From Nocardioides campestrisoli (GTDB lineage: Bacteria; Actinomycetota; Actinomycetes; Propionibacteriales; Nocardioidaceae): 64,000 bases of DNA. Each line of letters starts with the position of its first letter. The first letter of the stretch is position 1. Below the pieces are notes generated by a model. That model saw only the letters and a list, made by a program, of their open reading frames with translations. It did no database searches and had not been told where the DNA came from. The position numbers and the translations under genes are program-made. Shown here piece by piece: positions 16,679 to 24,945 of this stretch. Location of the stretch: positions 1,270,001 to 1,334,000 of the forward strand of contig NZ_CP061768.1 in the NCBI RefSeq assembly GCF_013624435.2, in the 5' to 3' direction.

Positions 16679-17932
16679 TCAGATCTCCAGGGCGCGCAGG
16701 GCGCGGCCGGTCGCGGACCGCAGACGACCGAGCGGACCCGCCCAGCCGGCCACGTCGGCCCCCTGGAGGCTGTCGAGCTGGTGCGGGTCGGTGGCGAGGT
16801 CGTAGAGTTCGCACTCGCCCCGCTCGTGGTGGTCGATGAAGACGTGCGACCCCTCCCGCAGCATCGCCCACCCGAGGTTGGTGTTCTCCACGAGCAGCCG
16901 GCGTCGCCAGCCGGACCAGTCCCCGGTGGTCAGCGGCGCCAGCAGCGAGCGGCCGTCCAGCTCACGACCGGCGTCCGGGTCGAGTCCGGCGATCTCCAGG
17001 GTGGTCGGCATCAGGTCGACCTGGGAGACCAGGGCGTCGCTCACCGCAGGTGCCGCACCGGGTCCGCGGACGACGTACGGCACGCCGGCGGACTCCTCGT
17101 AGGGCTGCTCCTTGCGGAAGAGCCGGTGCTCGCCCAGCAGGTAGCCGTTGTCGGAGACGAAGAAGATCCAGGTCCGCTCGTGCTGACCCGTCTCCCGCAG
17201 CACGTCGAGGACCCGGGCGACCTGGTCGTCGAGGTCCTGGAGCTCCTCGAGCTTTCCTTCGTGGACCTCGCGCATCCGTGCCCGGTCCTGGGGCGGGAGA
17301 TCCCGCAGCCAGCTCGGCTTGTCGCTCATGTCCCGCTCGTTGAGCGAGGGCGGGTCCCAGCGCACGCCGTCGAAGTCGTCGCGGTGCCGACGGCTCGGCG
17401 TGTAGGGGTCGTGCGGCGTCGAGGTCGACCAGACGGCGAACCACGGACCGCTGTCAGCCTGGCGCTCCAGGTAGTTGGTGAGCCGGTCGAGAGCGAACCG
17501 GTCTGCCGCCCGCTGCGACCCGAGCTCCCGGTTCTCGCCGTCGACGTTGACCCGCCCGCCCGACCCCACCGTGGTCACCCAGCGGCGCCACCCGGGAGCG
17601 ACGTACGCCGGGTCGCGGGAGAGGCCGTTCATGTACTTGCCGAAGTAGCCGGTGTCGTAGTCGGTGCCCGCGCGGAGCCGGGTGGCGACCGTGTCCTGGT
17701 CGAGCCCGCGCTGGACGAACGGCGCGTGCGTCTGGTTGGTGCTGCAGCCGTGGTGGTGCGGGTAGCGGCTGGTCAGCATCGACGCTCGCGCCGGACCGCA
17801 CCACGGCATCGCCGCGTACCCCCGGTCGAACCGGACGCCGCGCTGCACCAGCCGGCTCCACGTCCGCGGCATCCGCTCCAGGGTGGCGCGCGGCTGGTCG
17901 TCGGTGATGATCCACAGCACGTTGTCGGACAT
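16679..17932 (-). CDS. Sulfatase family hydrolase
   Basis: Sulfate-ester hydrolase of the formylglycine-dependent family, 417 residues. The metal-binding start NVLWIITDDQ (D11, D12) and the cysteine activation motif CGPAR at residues 45-49 (pattern CxPxR) indicate Cys45 is converted to formylglycine. FVSDNGYLLGEH later supplies the second metal cluster. No signal peptide is seen, so it may be cytoplasmic or exported by another route. The frame is open further upstream, but the ATG at 17932 gives the family start. The substrate is unknown. Confidence 0.9.
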   Translation of the reverse strand: MSDNVLWIITDDQPRATLERMPRTWSRLVQRGVRFDRGYAAMPWCGPARASMLTSRYPHHHGCSTNQTHAPFVQRGLDQDTVATRLRAGTDYDTGYFGKYMNGLSRDPAYVAPGWRRWVTTVGSGGRVNVDGENRELGSQRAADRFALDRLTNYLERQADSGPWFAVWSTSTPHDPYTPSRRHRDDFDGVRWDPPSLNERDMSDKPSWLRDLPPQDRARMREVHEGKLEELQDLDDQVARVLDVLRETGQHERTWIFFVSDNGYLLGEHRLFRKEQPYEESAGVPYVVRGPGAAPAVSDALVSQVDLMPTTLEIAGLDPDAGRELDGRSLLAPLTTGDWSGWRRRLLVENTNLGWAMLREGSHVFIDHHERGECELYDLATDPHQLDSLQGADVAGWAGPLGRLRSATGRALRALEI

Positions 17933-17958
17933 GCTGCGGCAGCCTAGCGGCGGTTCGG

Positions 17959-18414
17959 TCAGACCGGTGCGAGCACGCTCGGGGCCAGCACGAGGTCCGG
18001 CGCCAGCTCGCCCAGCAGCGCCCGCACCCGGGTGTCGAGGTCGGCGAGGATCCGCCGCACGGTGGGCTCGTCCTGACCGCCCGGGTCGTCGACCGGCCAG
18101 TCCCGGTAGGTGACCCCGGGGACGTAGGGGCACTCCTCGCCGCAGCCCAGCGTGATCGCCAGGTCGCTGCCTGCCACCATCTCGGTGGTCAGGTGTTTCG
18201 GCTGCTCGCGGGAGGTGTCGAGACCGAGGCGTTCGAGCACCTCAGCGACCTCGGCATGGATGTGCTCCCCGGGCTGGGTGCCGGCCGACAGGGCGATCAC
18301 CCGACCCTGGGCGTAGTGCTCGGTGAGCACCCGGGCAGCCACGGAGCGGCCGCCGTTGCGGACGCAGGCGAAGACAACCTGCGGGATTCGCTCCTCGGTG
18401 GTGCGGTGACTCAT
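17959..18414 (-). CDS. arsC: Arsenate reductase, low-molecular-weight phosphatase type (ArsC)
   Basis: Reduces arsenate to arsenite for efflux. The 151-residue protein carries the P-loop CVRNGGRS with catalytic Cys17 and Arg23, and the general-acid loop DWPVDDP. Further cysteines (CGEEC) lie around 105-109 and could form the disulfide relay. The ATG at 18414 has AAGGAG upstream and overlaps the acr3 stop by 4 bases. It is the last gene of the arsM-acr3-arsC operon. Confidence 0.93.
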   Translation of the reverse strand: MSHRTTEERIPQVVFACVRNGGRSVAARVLTEHYAQGRVIALSAGTQPGEHIHAEVAEVLERLGLDTSREQPKHLTTEMVAGSDLAITLGCGEECPYVPGVTYRDWPVDDPGGQDEPTVRRILADLDTRVRALLGELAPDLVLAPSVLAPV

Positions 18415-19493
18415 GGCGAGACTCCTTGCCGGACGTCGGGGAAGAAGCGGCGCGCCCAGAGGCTGACGTAGACCAGGCCGACCAGCACCGGGACCTCGAT
18501 CAGCGGCCCGACCACGCCGGCGAGCGCCTGGCCGCTGGTGACGCCGAAGACCGCGATCGCGACCGCGATGGCGAGCTCGAAGTTGTTGCCGGCCGCGGTG
18601 AACGCGACGGTGGTGGCGCGGGCGTACCCGAGCCCGGCCCGGTGGGCCAGCACCAGGGAGCCGGCCCACATCAGGGCGAAGTAGACGACCAGCGGGACGG
18701 CGATCCGGACGACGTCCAGCGGCTGGCTGGTGATCTTCTCGCCCTGGAGGGCGAAGAGGACGACGATCGTGAACAGCAGCCCGTACAACGCCCACGGCCC
18801 CAGTCGCGGGAGGAAGCGCTGCTCGTACCAGTCGCGGCCGCGGCGGGCCTCGCCGACGCGTCGGGTCAGGTAGCCGGCAGCCAGCGGGATCCCGAGGAAG
18901 ACCAGGACGCTCCAGGCGATCTGCCACGGGGAGACGTCGAGCCCGGTGGTGGAGAGTCCGAGCCAGCCCGGCAGGAGGTCCAGGTAGAACCAGCCGAGCA
19001 GGGCGAACGCCACGACCTGGAAGACGGAGTTGACCGCGACGAGCACGGCCGCGGCCTCCCGGTCGCCGCAGGCCAGGTCGTTCCAGATGATCACCATGGC
19101 GATGCACCGGGCCAGGCCGACGATGATCAGGCCGGTGCGGTACTCCGGCAGGTCGGGCAGGAAGAGCCAGGCCAGGGCGAACATCAGCGCCGGGCCGACC
19201 AGCCAGTTGAGGACCAGGGAGAGCGCCATCATCCGGCGGTCGCGGGCCACGTGCCCGACCTCGTCGTAGCGCACCTTCGCCAGCACCGGGTACATCATCA
19301 CCAGGAGACCGAGCGCGATCGGCAGAGAGATCGATCCGACCTTGATCGCGTCGAGCGCGTCGGCGATGCCCGGCACCCAGCGTCCGGCGAGCAGGCCCGC
19401 GAGCATGGCCAGCCCGATCCAGGCCGGCAGGTAGCGGTCGAGCGTGGAGAGGCGCTGGGCGACGGGCGGGGCCGCCGGGACGGTGGCCGTCAC
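18411..19493 (-). CDS. acr3: ACR3-family arsenite efflux transporter
   Basis: Exports arsenite across the cytoplasmic membrane. The 360-residue protein has about ten membrane helices and the family hallmark GLARCIAMVIIWNDLACGD, in which the conserved Cys is essential for arsenite transport, plus FTAAGNNFELAIAVAI. It overlaps arsM by 4 bases at its start and arsC by 4 at its end. Members are also called ArsB in annotation, but the sequence is of the ACR3 type. Confidence 0.95.
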   Translation of the reverse strand: MTATVPAAPPVAQRLSTLDRYLPAWIGLAMLAGLLAGRWVPGIADALDAIKVGSISLPIALGLLVMMYPVLAKVRYDEVGHVARDRRMMALSLVLNWLVGPALMFALAWLFLPDLPEYRTGLIIVGLARCIAMVIIWNDLACGDREAAAVLVAVNSVFQVVAFALLGWFYLDLLPGWLGLSTTGLDVSPWQIAWSVLVFLGIPLAAGYLTRRVGEARRGRDWYEQRFLPRLGPWALYGLLFTIVVLFALQGEKITSQPLDVVRIAVPLVVYFALMWAGSLVLAHRAGLGYARATTVAFTAAGNNFELAIAVAIAVFGVTSGQALAGVVGPLIEVPVLVGLVYVSLWARRFFPDVRQGVSP

Positions 19494-20326
19494 GCGGCCG
19501 GCTTGGTGGCGCGGACGATCGCGCCGTGCATCCCCGGCACCGCCTCGTGGGTGAACTCCACCTCGGCGTCGGAGAAGCCGGCGGCGGCCAGGCCCTCGAG
19601 GTACTCGGTGCGGGAGAGGGCGCCGGCGATGCAGCCGACGTACGAGCCACGCTCGGCCCGGTCGGCGGGGGAGAGGTGGTCCTCCGCGACGACGTCGGAG
19701 ATGCCGATCCGGCCGCCCGGCGTGAGCACGCGGAACATCTCCGCGAGGACCTTCGGCTTGTCGACGGAGAGGTTGATGACGCAGTTGGAGATCACCACGT
19801 CGACCGAGGCGTCGGGCAGCGGGACGTCCTCGATGGTGCCCTTGCGGAACTCCACGTTGGTCGCCCCGGCCTTCGCCGCGTTGGCTCGGGCGAGGTCGAG
19901 CATCTCGTCGGTCATGTCGACGCCGTAGGCGAAGCCGGTCTCGCCGACGCGGCGTGCGGAGAGCAGCACGTCGATGCCGCCGCCGGAGCCGAGGTCGAGC
20001 ACCCGCTCGCCGGCCCGCAGGTCGGCCACCGCGGTCGGGTTGCCGCAGCCCAGGCTGGCCGCGACCGCCTCGGCCGGCAGCTCCTCCTGGTCCCCGCTGC
20101 TGTAGAGCGCGGCGCCGAACGCCTCGTCGACCGTCGTGTCGCTGCTGCAGCAGGACGTCGGTCCGCAGCAGTCGTCGACGACCTGCAGGTCGACGTTGAG
20201 CTCGGCGTTGCCGACGCCGCGGCCGACCGCGGTCGCGGCCTGGGCGTAGCGGTTGCGGACCTGCTCACGTACCTCGTCCGGGGTCACCCCGGCTTGCGTG
20301 GGTGCCTGCGGGTTGCTCGTGGTCAT
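19490..20326 (-). CDS. arsM: Arsenite S-adenosylmethionine methyltransferase ArsM
   Basis: Methylates arsenite using SAM. Of 278 residues, the N-terminal part has the Cys cluster DCCGPTSCC (about 52-60). The SAM site VLDLGSGGGID is near 111-121, and the family segment VVISNCVINLSVDK carries another conserved arsenite-binding Cys. A Cys in SYVGCIAGALS completes the usual set. The ATG at 20326 has AGGAG upstream. It is first in the arsenic operon, divergent from arsR. Confidence 0.93.
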   Translation of the reverse strand: MTTSNPQAPTQAGVTPDEVREQVRNRYAQAATAVGRGVGNAELNVDLQVVDDCCGPTSCCSSDTTVDEAFGAALYSSGDQEELPAEAVAASLGCGNPTAVADLRAGERVLDLGSGGGIDVLLSARRVGETGFAYGVDMTDEMLDLARANAAKAGATNVEFRKGTIEDVPLPDASVDVVISNCVINLSVDKPKVLAEMFRVLTPGGRIGISDVVAEDHLSPADRAERGSYVGCIAGALSRTEYLEGLAAAGFSDAEVEFTHEAVPGMHGAIVRATKPAA

Positions 20327-20360
20327 GGCGACGCACTCCTTCGATGACGTATCGGTCGTT

Positions 20361-20391
20361 CTCGATGTATCGAGGTTCTTCGATCTATCGA
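20361..20391. promoter_or_regulatory. Paired inverted repeats, probable ArsR operators
   Basis: Two similar dyads lie between the divergent arsM and arsR genes. CTCGATGTATCGAG at 20361-20374 has perfect 6-bp arms, and TCGATCTATCGA at 20380-20391 has perfect 5-bp arms. Their centres are 18 bases apart. A degenerate third half (TCGAT...ATCGG) starts at 20341. This fits cooperative ArsR dimers controlling both directions. Confidence 0.7.
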
Positions 20392-20422
20392 CGATTGTCA
20401 ATACGTCTGGCACACTGGATCC

Positions 20423-20782
20423 ATGCCCACCCGAACGGCCCCGCCAGTCCTGGACGCCAACGCCGCCGCGCCGGCGTGCTGCTCGACGGTGACCGGCGGC
20501 GTGCTCGACACCGACGAGGCGCAGCGGCTCGCGCGCATGTTCAAGGCCCTGGGTGACCCCACGCGCGTCCGGCTGCTGTCGCTGATCGCCGCGCAGCCCG
20601 ACCGTGAGGCCTGCATCTGCGACCTCACCGACCCCGTCGGGCTCTCGCAGCCGACGGTCTCCCACCACATGAAGCAGCTCGTCGACGCGGGACTCGTCGT
20701 CCGTGAGCAGCGCGGACGGTGGGCGTTCTACCGGCTCGTCGAGGACACCCTCGCCGCGCTCAGCGGGGCTCTCAAACCCTGA
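20423..20782 (+). CDS. arsR: ArsR-family arsenic-responsive repressor
   Basis: A 119-residue winged-helix repressor. The metal-sensing motif ACICDLT has two cysteines in the position of ELCVCDL, and a vicinal Cys pair lies near residue 19, a likely third arsenite ligand. The recognition helix is LSQPTVSHHMKQLVDAGLV. It is divergent from arsM, with paired palindromes between them. Loss of DNA binding on arsenite capture is inferred from the family. Confidence 0.92.
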   Translation: MPTRTAPPVLDANAAAPACCSTVTGGVLDTDEAQRLARMFKALGDPTRVRLLSLIAAQPDREACICDLTDPVGLSQPTVSHHMKQLVDAGLVVREQRGRWAFYRLVEDTLAALSGALKP

Positions 20783-20907
20783 TCGGCACTTTGTCGCCGC
20801 GGCAGCCGCTCCATGGGACCCCGCGAGCCTTCGGAAATCACCTCCCAGCGGGCACCCCGCGTCGCTAGGGTGAGCCGTTCTGTTCAGGGTGAAGGCGGAA
20901 GGCAACC

Positions 20908-22137
20908 ATGGGACTCATTCAGGCAGCGGTCGGCGCACTCGGGGGAACCCTGGCGGACCAGTGGAAGGACTTCTACACGGTTCCCGGGGACCTGGCACCC
21001 ACCGCGGCGCTGTTCTCGGCCGCCGCGCGGGGCACGAACGCGGGTCGTGGATCGAACGCCAAGGGGTCTGACGGCGTCATCACCAACGGCAGCAGGATCA
21101 TCGTCCCCGAGGGCTACGGCCTGGTCCTGATGCAGGACGGCGCGATCACCGGCTTCGCGGCCGAGCCCGGGGCGTACGAGTGGGACTCCGAGGCCCAGGA
21201 CTCCCAGTCGATCTTCGCCGGCGACGGCATCGTGGGCCCACTGGTCACCACCTCGTGGGAGCGCTTCAAGTTCGGTGGTCGCCCCAGCGCCCAGCAGCGC
21301 GCCTACTTCGTGGCGCTCAAGGAGCTGCCCAACAACCGGTTCGGCACCCAGTCGGAGATCTACTGGGACGACGCCTACATGAACGCCCAGGTCGGCGTGG
21401 TCACCCGTGGCACCTACACGCTGAGCATCACCGACCCGATCCTCTTCATCAAGGCGTTCGTGCCGGCCAGCTACCTGGAGCCCGGCCGGGTCTTCGACTT
21501 CACCGACGTGGAGAACGACGCCGCCTCCCAGCTCTTCAACGAGGTCGTCGGCTCCCTGGCACCTGCCTTCTCGATGTATACGAACGACCCGTCGAAGGGC
21601 AACCGGATCACCAAGATCCAGCAGGACTCGGTCGGGTTCGCACAGAGCCTGTCGGCCGCGGTCGAGGAGAACTACAAGTGGAGCACCGGCCGCGGGCTGG
21701 AGATCGTCTCGGTCGCGATCGTCTCCATCGAGTACGACGAGTCCACCCGTGCGCTGCTCCGCAACGTGCAGCGCGCCGATGCCCTCTCCGGTGCCCGCGG
21801 CAACTCGAACCTGCAGGCGTCCGTCGCCGCGGGCTTCGAGTCGGCCGGCGAGAACGGCGGCCCCGGCGGCCTGATCGGGATGGGCATGGCGGCGAGCGGC
21901 GCGGGCATCGGCGGCCTGCAGCAGCCGGTGCCGGGTGTGGGCGCCCAGTCCACGGCAGCCCAGTCCACGGCAGCCCAGTCCACGGCCGCCCAGCCCGCCG
22001 CCCCCGCGGCCCAGTCGGCCGCTCCCGCCGCCGAGGACCCGATGGTGATGCTCACCAAGGCCAAGCAGATGCTCGACGCCGGTCTGATCACCCAGGCCGA
22101 CTACGACGCGGCAAAGGCGAAGGCGCTCGGCTTGTGA
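20908..22137 (+). CDS. SPFH-domain protein with C-terminal SHOCT motif (YdjI-like)
   Basis: A 409-residue flotillin-related protein. The SPFH-type domain spans about 25-300 (IIVPEGYGLVLMQDG; LSAAVEENYKWSTGRGLEIVSVAIVSIEYDE). It is followed by a Gly-rich segment, a low-complexity linker with three perfect QSTAA units, and a final SHOCT module (MLDAGLITQADYDAAKAKAL). There is no membrane helix. B. subtilis YdjI has the same layout and acts with YdjG and YdjH in docking PspA at the membrane. The stop overlaps the zinc-ribbon gene start (GTGA). Confidence 0.85.
   Translation: MGLIQAAVGALGGTLADQWKDFYTVPGDLAPTAALFSAAARGTNAGRGSNAKGSDGVITNGSRIIVPEGYGLVLMQDGAITGFAAEPGAYEWDSEAQDSQSIFAGDGIVGPLVTTSWERFKFGGRPSAQQRAYFVALKELPNNRFGTQSEIYWDDAYMNAQVGVVTRGTYTLSITDPILFIKAFVPASYLEPGRVFDFTDVENDAASQLFNEVVGSLAPAFSMYTNDPSKGNRITKIQQDSVGFAQSLSAAVEENYKWSTGRGLEIVSVAIVSIEYDESTRALLRNVQRADALSGARGNSNLQASVAAGFESAGENGGPGGLIGMGMAASGAGIGGLQQPVPGVGAQSTAAQSTAAQSTAAQPAAPAAQSAAPAAEDPMVMLTKAKQMLDAGLITQADYDAAKAKALGL
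21946..21990 (+). repeat. Three tandem 15-base units in the SPFH gene
   Basis: Units at 21946, 21961 and 21976 differ by at most one base and encode QSTAA three times in the linker between the SPFH domain and SHOCT module. A fourth, degenerate unit (QPAAP) follows. The repeat is in frame and could change length. Confidence 0.85.
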
Positions 22138-23339
22138 GCGCCGGGGCCACCACGGGTGCCGACCCGGGGGAGCCGGCAGCTCCCGCAGAGCCGGTGATCA
22201 ACACCGCCAACGAGAGGCTGGAGGACGGGGTCAACCGCTGCCCGGCCTGCGGGGCGACCGAGATCCAGCTGCGGGTCTCCACCTCGATGCTGATCTGCCT
22301 GTTCTGCCGGCACGAATGGGCGGAGGCGACGATCGAGCCGCTGGTCTCCGGGGAGGGGACGCTGCGCGACCTCACCGGCACCACGGTGGCCTCGGGCGCC
22401 TCGGACATCGCCGCAGACGCCGGCATGCTCACGATGAAGTGCTCCGGGTGCGGTGCCGAGGTGGTCGTGAACACCTCCGAGGCGACGTCGTCGCGCTGCC
22501 ACTGGTGCCGGCACGTGCTCACCGTCAACGAGCAGATGCCCAACGGGGCGGTGCCTGACGCGGTCCTGCCGTTCAGCCTCACCCGCGACCAGGCCGTGGA
22601 GAACATCAAGGAGTTCGCCGGCAGGCGGAGGAGGTTCGCGCACCGCCGGTTCCTCCGGGAGTTCACCCCGGAGAACGTGATCGGCGCCTACCTGCCCTAC
22701 ATGGTCGTCGACTGCAACGTCAGCGGAGACGTCCAGGGGGTCGGCGAGGTGGAGACCCGGCGTTTCGGCAGCCGCGACGACAGTGAGACGGTCTACAACG
22801 CGGACGTCTACCGGGTCGACCGGCACGTCGACTTCACGGTCGACGACCTGACCCTGGAGTCCTCGACCGAGCGCGCCAACATGCGCGCGTTCGTCAACAC
22901 CAACAACGTGATCAACACGATCCTGCCGTTCGACACGAAGAACGCGGTGCAGTGGAACGCCAGCTACCTGGTCGGCTACTCCTCCGAGCGCCGCGATGCT
23001 GACGTCTCGGCGCTGATGCCCAGCCTGGAGCACCAGCTGCTCTCGATCACCCGGTCCGAGGTCTACAGCTCGGTCAGCCAGTACGACCGGGGCGTGCGCT
23101 GGGAGGCGGAGAAGGTCGAGGTGCACGGGACGAAGTGGGTCTCGATGTACCTCCCGGTCTGGCTCTACTCCTACTACCACGAAGAGGGAGGGAGTGCGAT
23201 GGTGCACTACATCGCCGTCAACGGACGGACCGGCGAGACCATGGGCAGCGTGCCGGTCTCCCACTGGCGACTCGCCCTGGCGGCCCTCGCGACGGGCAGC
23301 GTGGTCGAGGCGATCGTCTTCGCGCTGCTGGTGGCCTGA
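22134..23339 (+). CDS. Double zinc-ribbon, membrane-anchored protein (YdjG-like)
   Basis: A 401-residue protein with two rubredoxin/TFIIB-like zinc ribbons, CPAC...CLFC (about 35-63) and CSGC...CHWC (about 103-126). A mixed alpha/beta middle region follows, then one membrane helix at the extreme C-terminus (LALAALATGSVVEAIVFALL). The GTG at 22134 overlaps the SPFH stop by 4 bases, so the two are made together. B. subtilis YdjG also joins paired ribbons to membrane anchoring. The function here is inferred from that pairing. Confidence 0.82.
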   Translation: MSAGATTGADPGEPAAPAEPVINTANERLEDGVNRCPACGATEIQLRVSTSMLICLFCRHEWAEATIEPLVSGEGTLRDLTGTTVASGASDIAADAGMLTMKCSGCGAEVVVNTSEATSSRCHWCRHVLTVNEQMPNGAVPDAVLPFSLTRDQAVENIKEFAGRRRRFAHRRFLREFTPENVIGAYLPYMVVDCNVSGDVQGVGEVETRRFGSRDDSETVYNADVYRVDRHVDFTVDDLTLESSTERANMRAFVNTNNVINTILPFDTKNAVQWNASYLVGYSSERRDADVSALMPSLEHQLLSITRSEVYSSVSQYDRGVRWEAEKVEVHGTKWVSMYLPVWLYSYYHEEGGSAMVHYIAVNGRTGETMGSVPVSHWRLALAALATGSVVEAIVFALLVA

Positions 23340-23641
23340 TGAACGCCCTCGTCCTGTCGCTGTCCCAGCCTGTCCTCCAGGCTCTGGAATCATCCGACGA
23401 GCCCGTGGACCTGCTGATCCTGCTGCTGGGACCGGTGGTGGCGGTCATTGTCTACTCGGGGCTCTACCGCTACTACCGCAACACCGACAAGTCGCACGAC
23501 TTCGAGAAGGAGACCCGGATCGAGGCGCAGCCGGTGACCGCGCGGGACCGCAAGGTGGACACCGTGCGCGGGACGAAGCGGACCGAGGTCAAGGGCAACA
23601 ACGTCTCCGACCATCGCAAGCGGGTGCAGCGCCTAGGCTGA
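23339..23641 (+). CDS. Small single-helix membrane protein of the SPFH cluster
   Basis: A 100-residue protein with one membrane helix (about 22-43, LLILLLGPVVAVIVYSGLY) and a highly charged cytoplasmic tail ending RKRVQRLG. Its ATG shares one base with the stop of the zinc-ribbon gene (TGATG), showing tight coupling. No named family. It probably belongs to the same membrane complex. Confidence 0.78.
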   Translation: MNALVLSLSQPVLQALESSDEPVDLLILLLGPVVAVIVYSGLYRYYRNTDKSHDFEKETRIEAQPVTARDRKVDTVRGTKRTEVKGNNVSDHRKRVQRLG

Positions 23642-23645
23642 CTCC

Positions 23646-24458
23646 ATGGCTGCCGAACAGGGTTCCGAAGGCCGGTCCTTCGGACGCCGGCTGGAGAAGT
23701 GGGTCCGCGACTCGGCGGAGCTGCGGGAGCTGTGGGGCTCGGTCCGGGGAACGCCGAGCTCGCCTGAGGAGGCGAGCCTGCGGCGCTACCGGCGCTCGAC
23801 GACCCGTGAGGTCGCACTGCCGCATCCGTCGATCTCCCAGCGCAGGTACGACGCGCTGAGCCAGCGGCACCGGGAGCTCGTCGTACGACTGGTGCTGGGG
23901 CTGATGAGCGTTCCTCTGCTGCTGGTCCTCGGCGCAGTGGTCGATCCGGTCGCCGCGCGGGTGGCGATCTGGGCGTTGGTGGTGCCGGTGATCGCGCTGG
24001 GGGTGCACCACGGGCGGGCGCTGGCCCGGGTCGCGACCGAGCGGCACCTGACGTTGAAGGGTGGCCTCGCGGACGCGTGGGGGGACTGGGTCACCGCGCG
24101 CGACCAGCTCGACGCGCTCGAAGGCGCCGCGCAGGCGCGGGCCGCGCTGGCCGCCAACGAGGCCAGGATGCAGGCGCTGGTGCTGGCCCTGGGTCGGGCG
24201 GAGAGTCACCCGGACCATCGGGACACCGAGGAGCACAGGGAGTCCCGCGAGTGGGTCTTCCGGAGTGCGGCCAAGGCCCTCTCCCTCGCGACGGCCGAGA
24301 AGGAGCTCGAGGCGGCCATCCGCAGCGAGGTCGCCGCCGGTGACCTCGGCCTCGCGCCGGACGGCGACCTGGACGCCCTCGACCAGGCGCTCGACACCGC
24401 CCGTGAGCTCACCGGGCGTACGCCCGAGCTCCGTCGGGGGCTTCTGGACGACGGATAG
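23646..24458 (+). CDS. Two-helix membrane protein with helical C-terminal domain, SPFH cluster
   Basis: A 270-residue protein. A polar N-terminus (1-75) is followed by two close membrane helices (about 80-100 and 105-122), then about 140 residues of Ala/Glu/Arg-rich helical sequence (QLDALEGAAQARAALAANEARMQAL) that could form a coiled coil. It begins 4 bases after the preceding gene. No family recognised. By place and topology it could fill the YdjH role, but this is a guess. Confidence 0.75.
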   Translation: MAAEQGSEGRSFGRRLEKWVRDSAELRELWGSVRGTPSSPEEASLRRYRRSTTREVALPHPSISQRRYDALSQRHRELVVRLVLGLMSVPLLLVLGAVVDPVAARVAIWALVVPVIALGVHHGRALARVATERHLTLKGGLADAWGDWVTARDQLDALEGAAQARAALAANEARMQALVLALGRAESHPDHRDTEEHRESREWVFRSAAKALSLATAEKELEAAIRSEVAAGDLGLAPDGDLDALDQALDTARELTGRTPELRRGLLDDG

Positions 24459-24542
24459 GCCCCAAGACCGCGCACCCCACCTGCCTGCCGTCGAGCTCCG
24501 AGGACATGTTTGCCGCCGGGGGCGCGAGGGCAAGAACGGCCC

Positions 24543-24806
24543 ATGACGCCCTTCGACTCCCAGGCAGGCCGACGGTTCCCCCTCACCAAGTGGCGTGAGG
24601 GGTACGCGATCGAGGAGGTGGACGCGTTCGTCCACCGCTGCGAGCTGGCGCTGGAGCGTCGGGCCGGCGCCGTCACGGAGGAGGAGCTGCGCCAGGTCAG
24701 GTTCACCCCGACCCGGTTCAGGCACGGGTACGACCAGGGGAGCGTCGACGACCGGCTGGACCAGCTCTCGGTGGCGCTCCGCGCCGCCGATCCGCGGACG
24801 GCCTGA
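24543..24806 (+). CDS. Small DivIVA-domain protein
   Basis: An 87-residue protein with two copies of the DivIVA/Wag31 N-terminal motif: FPLTKWREGYAIEEVDAFV (about 12-30) and VRFTPTRFRHGYDQGSVDD (about 51-69). Each resembles the F-x-x-x-x-x-GY-x-x-x-EVD-x-F membrane-curvature motif. It lacks the long coiled coil of true DivIVA. The ATG at 24543 is preferred to an upstream GTG on protein grounds. It may bind polar or septal membrane. Confidence 0.78.
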   Translation: MTPFDSQAGRRFPLTKWREGYAIEEVDAFVHRCELALERRAGAVTEEELRQVRFTPTRFRHGYDQGSVDDRLDQLSVALRAADPRTA

Positions 24807-24945
24807 CCATCGCCGCGACCCGTACGCCCGGGAGCGTCACCCGGAGCCCTTCCTCAGCCGGGAGCGGCGACTTAGCCTGACCCTCAGTCACGTCTCTCCG
24901 ACCTGCGGAACCGCGCGTCCGGAGACCGAGCGAGAGGGCGCACAG

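Noticed and set aside
16648..16690. Short dyad between convergent genes (TCTGAG ... CTCAGA) as a terminator
   Set aside because: A 6-bp stem with a loop of about 20 bases is too weak to call.
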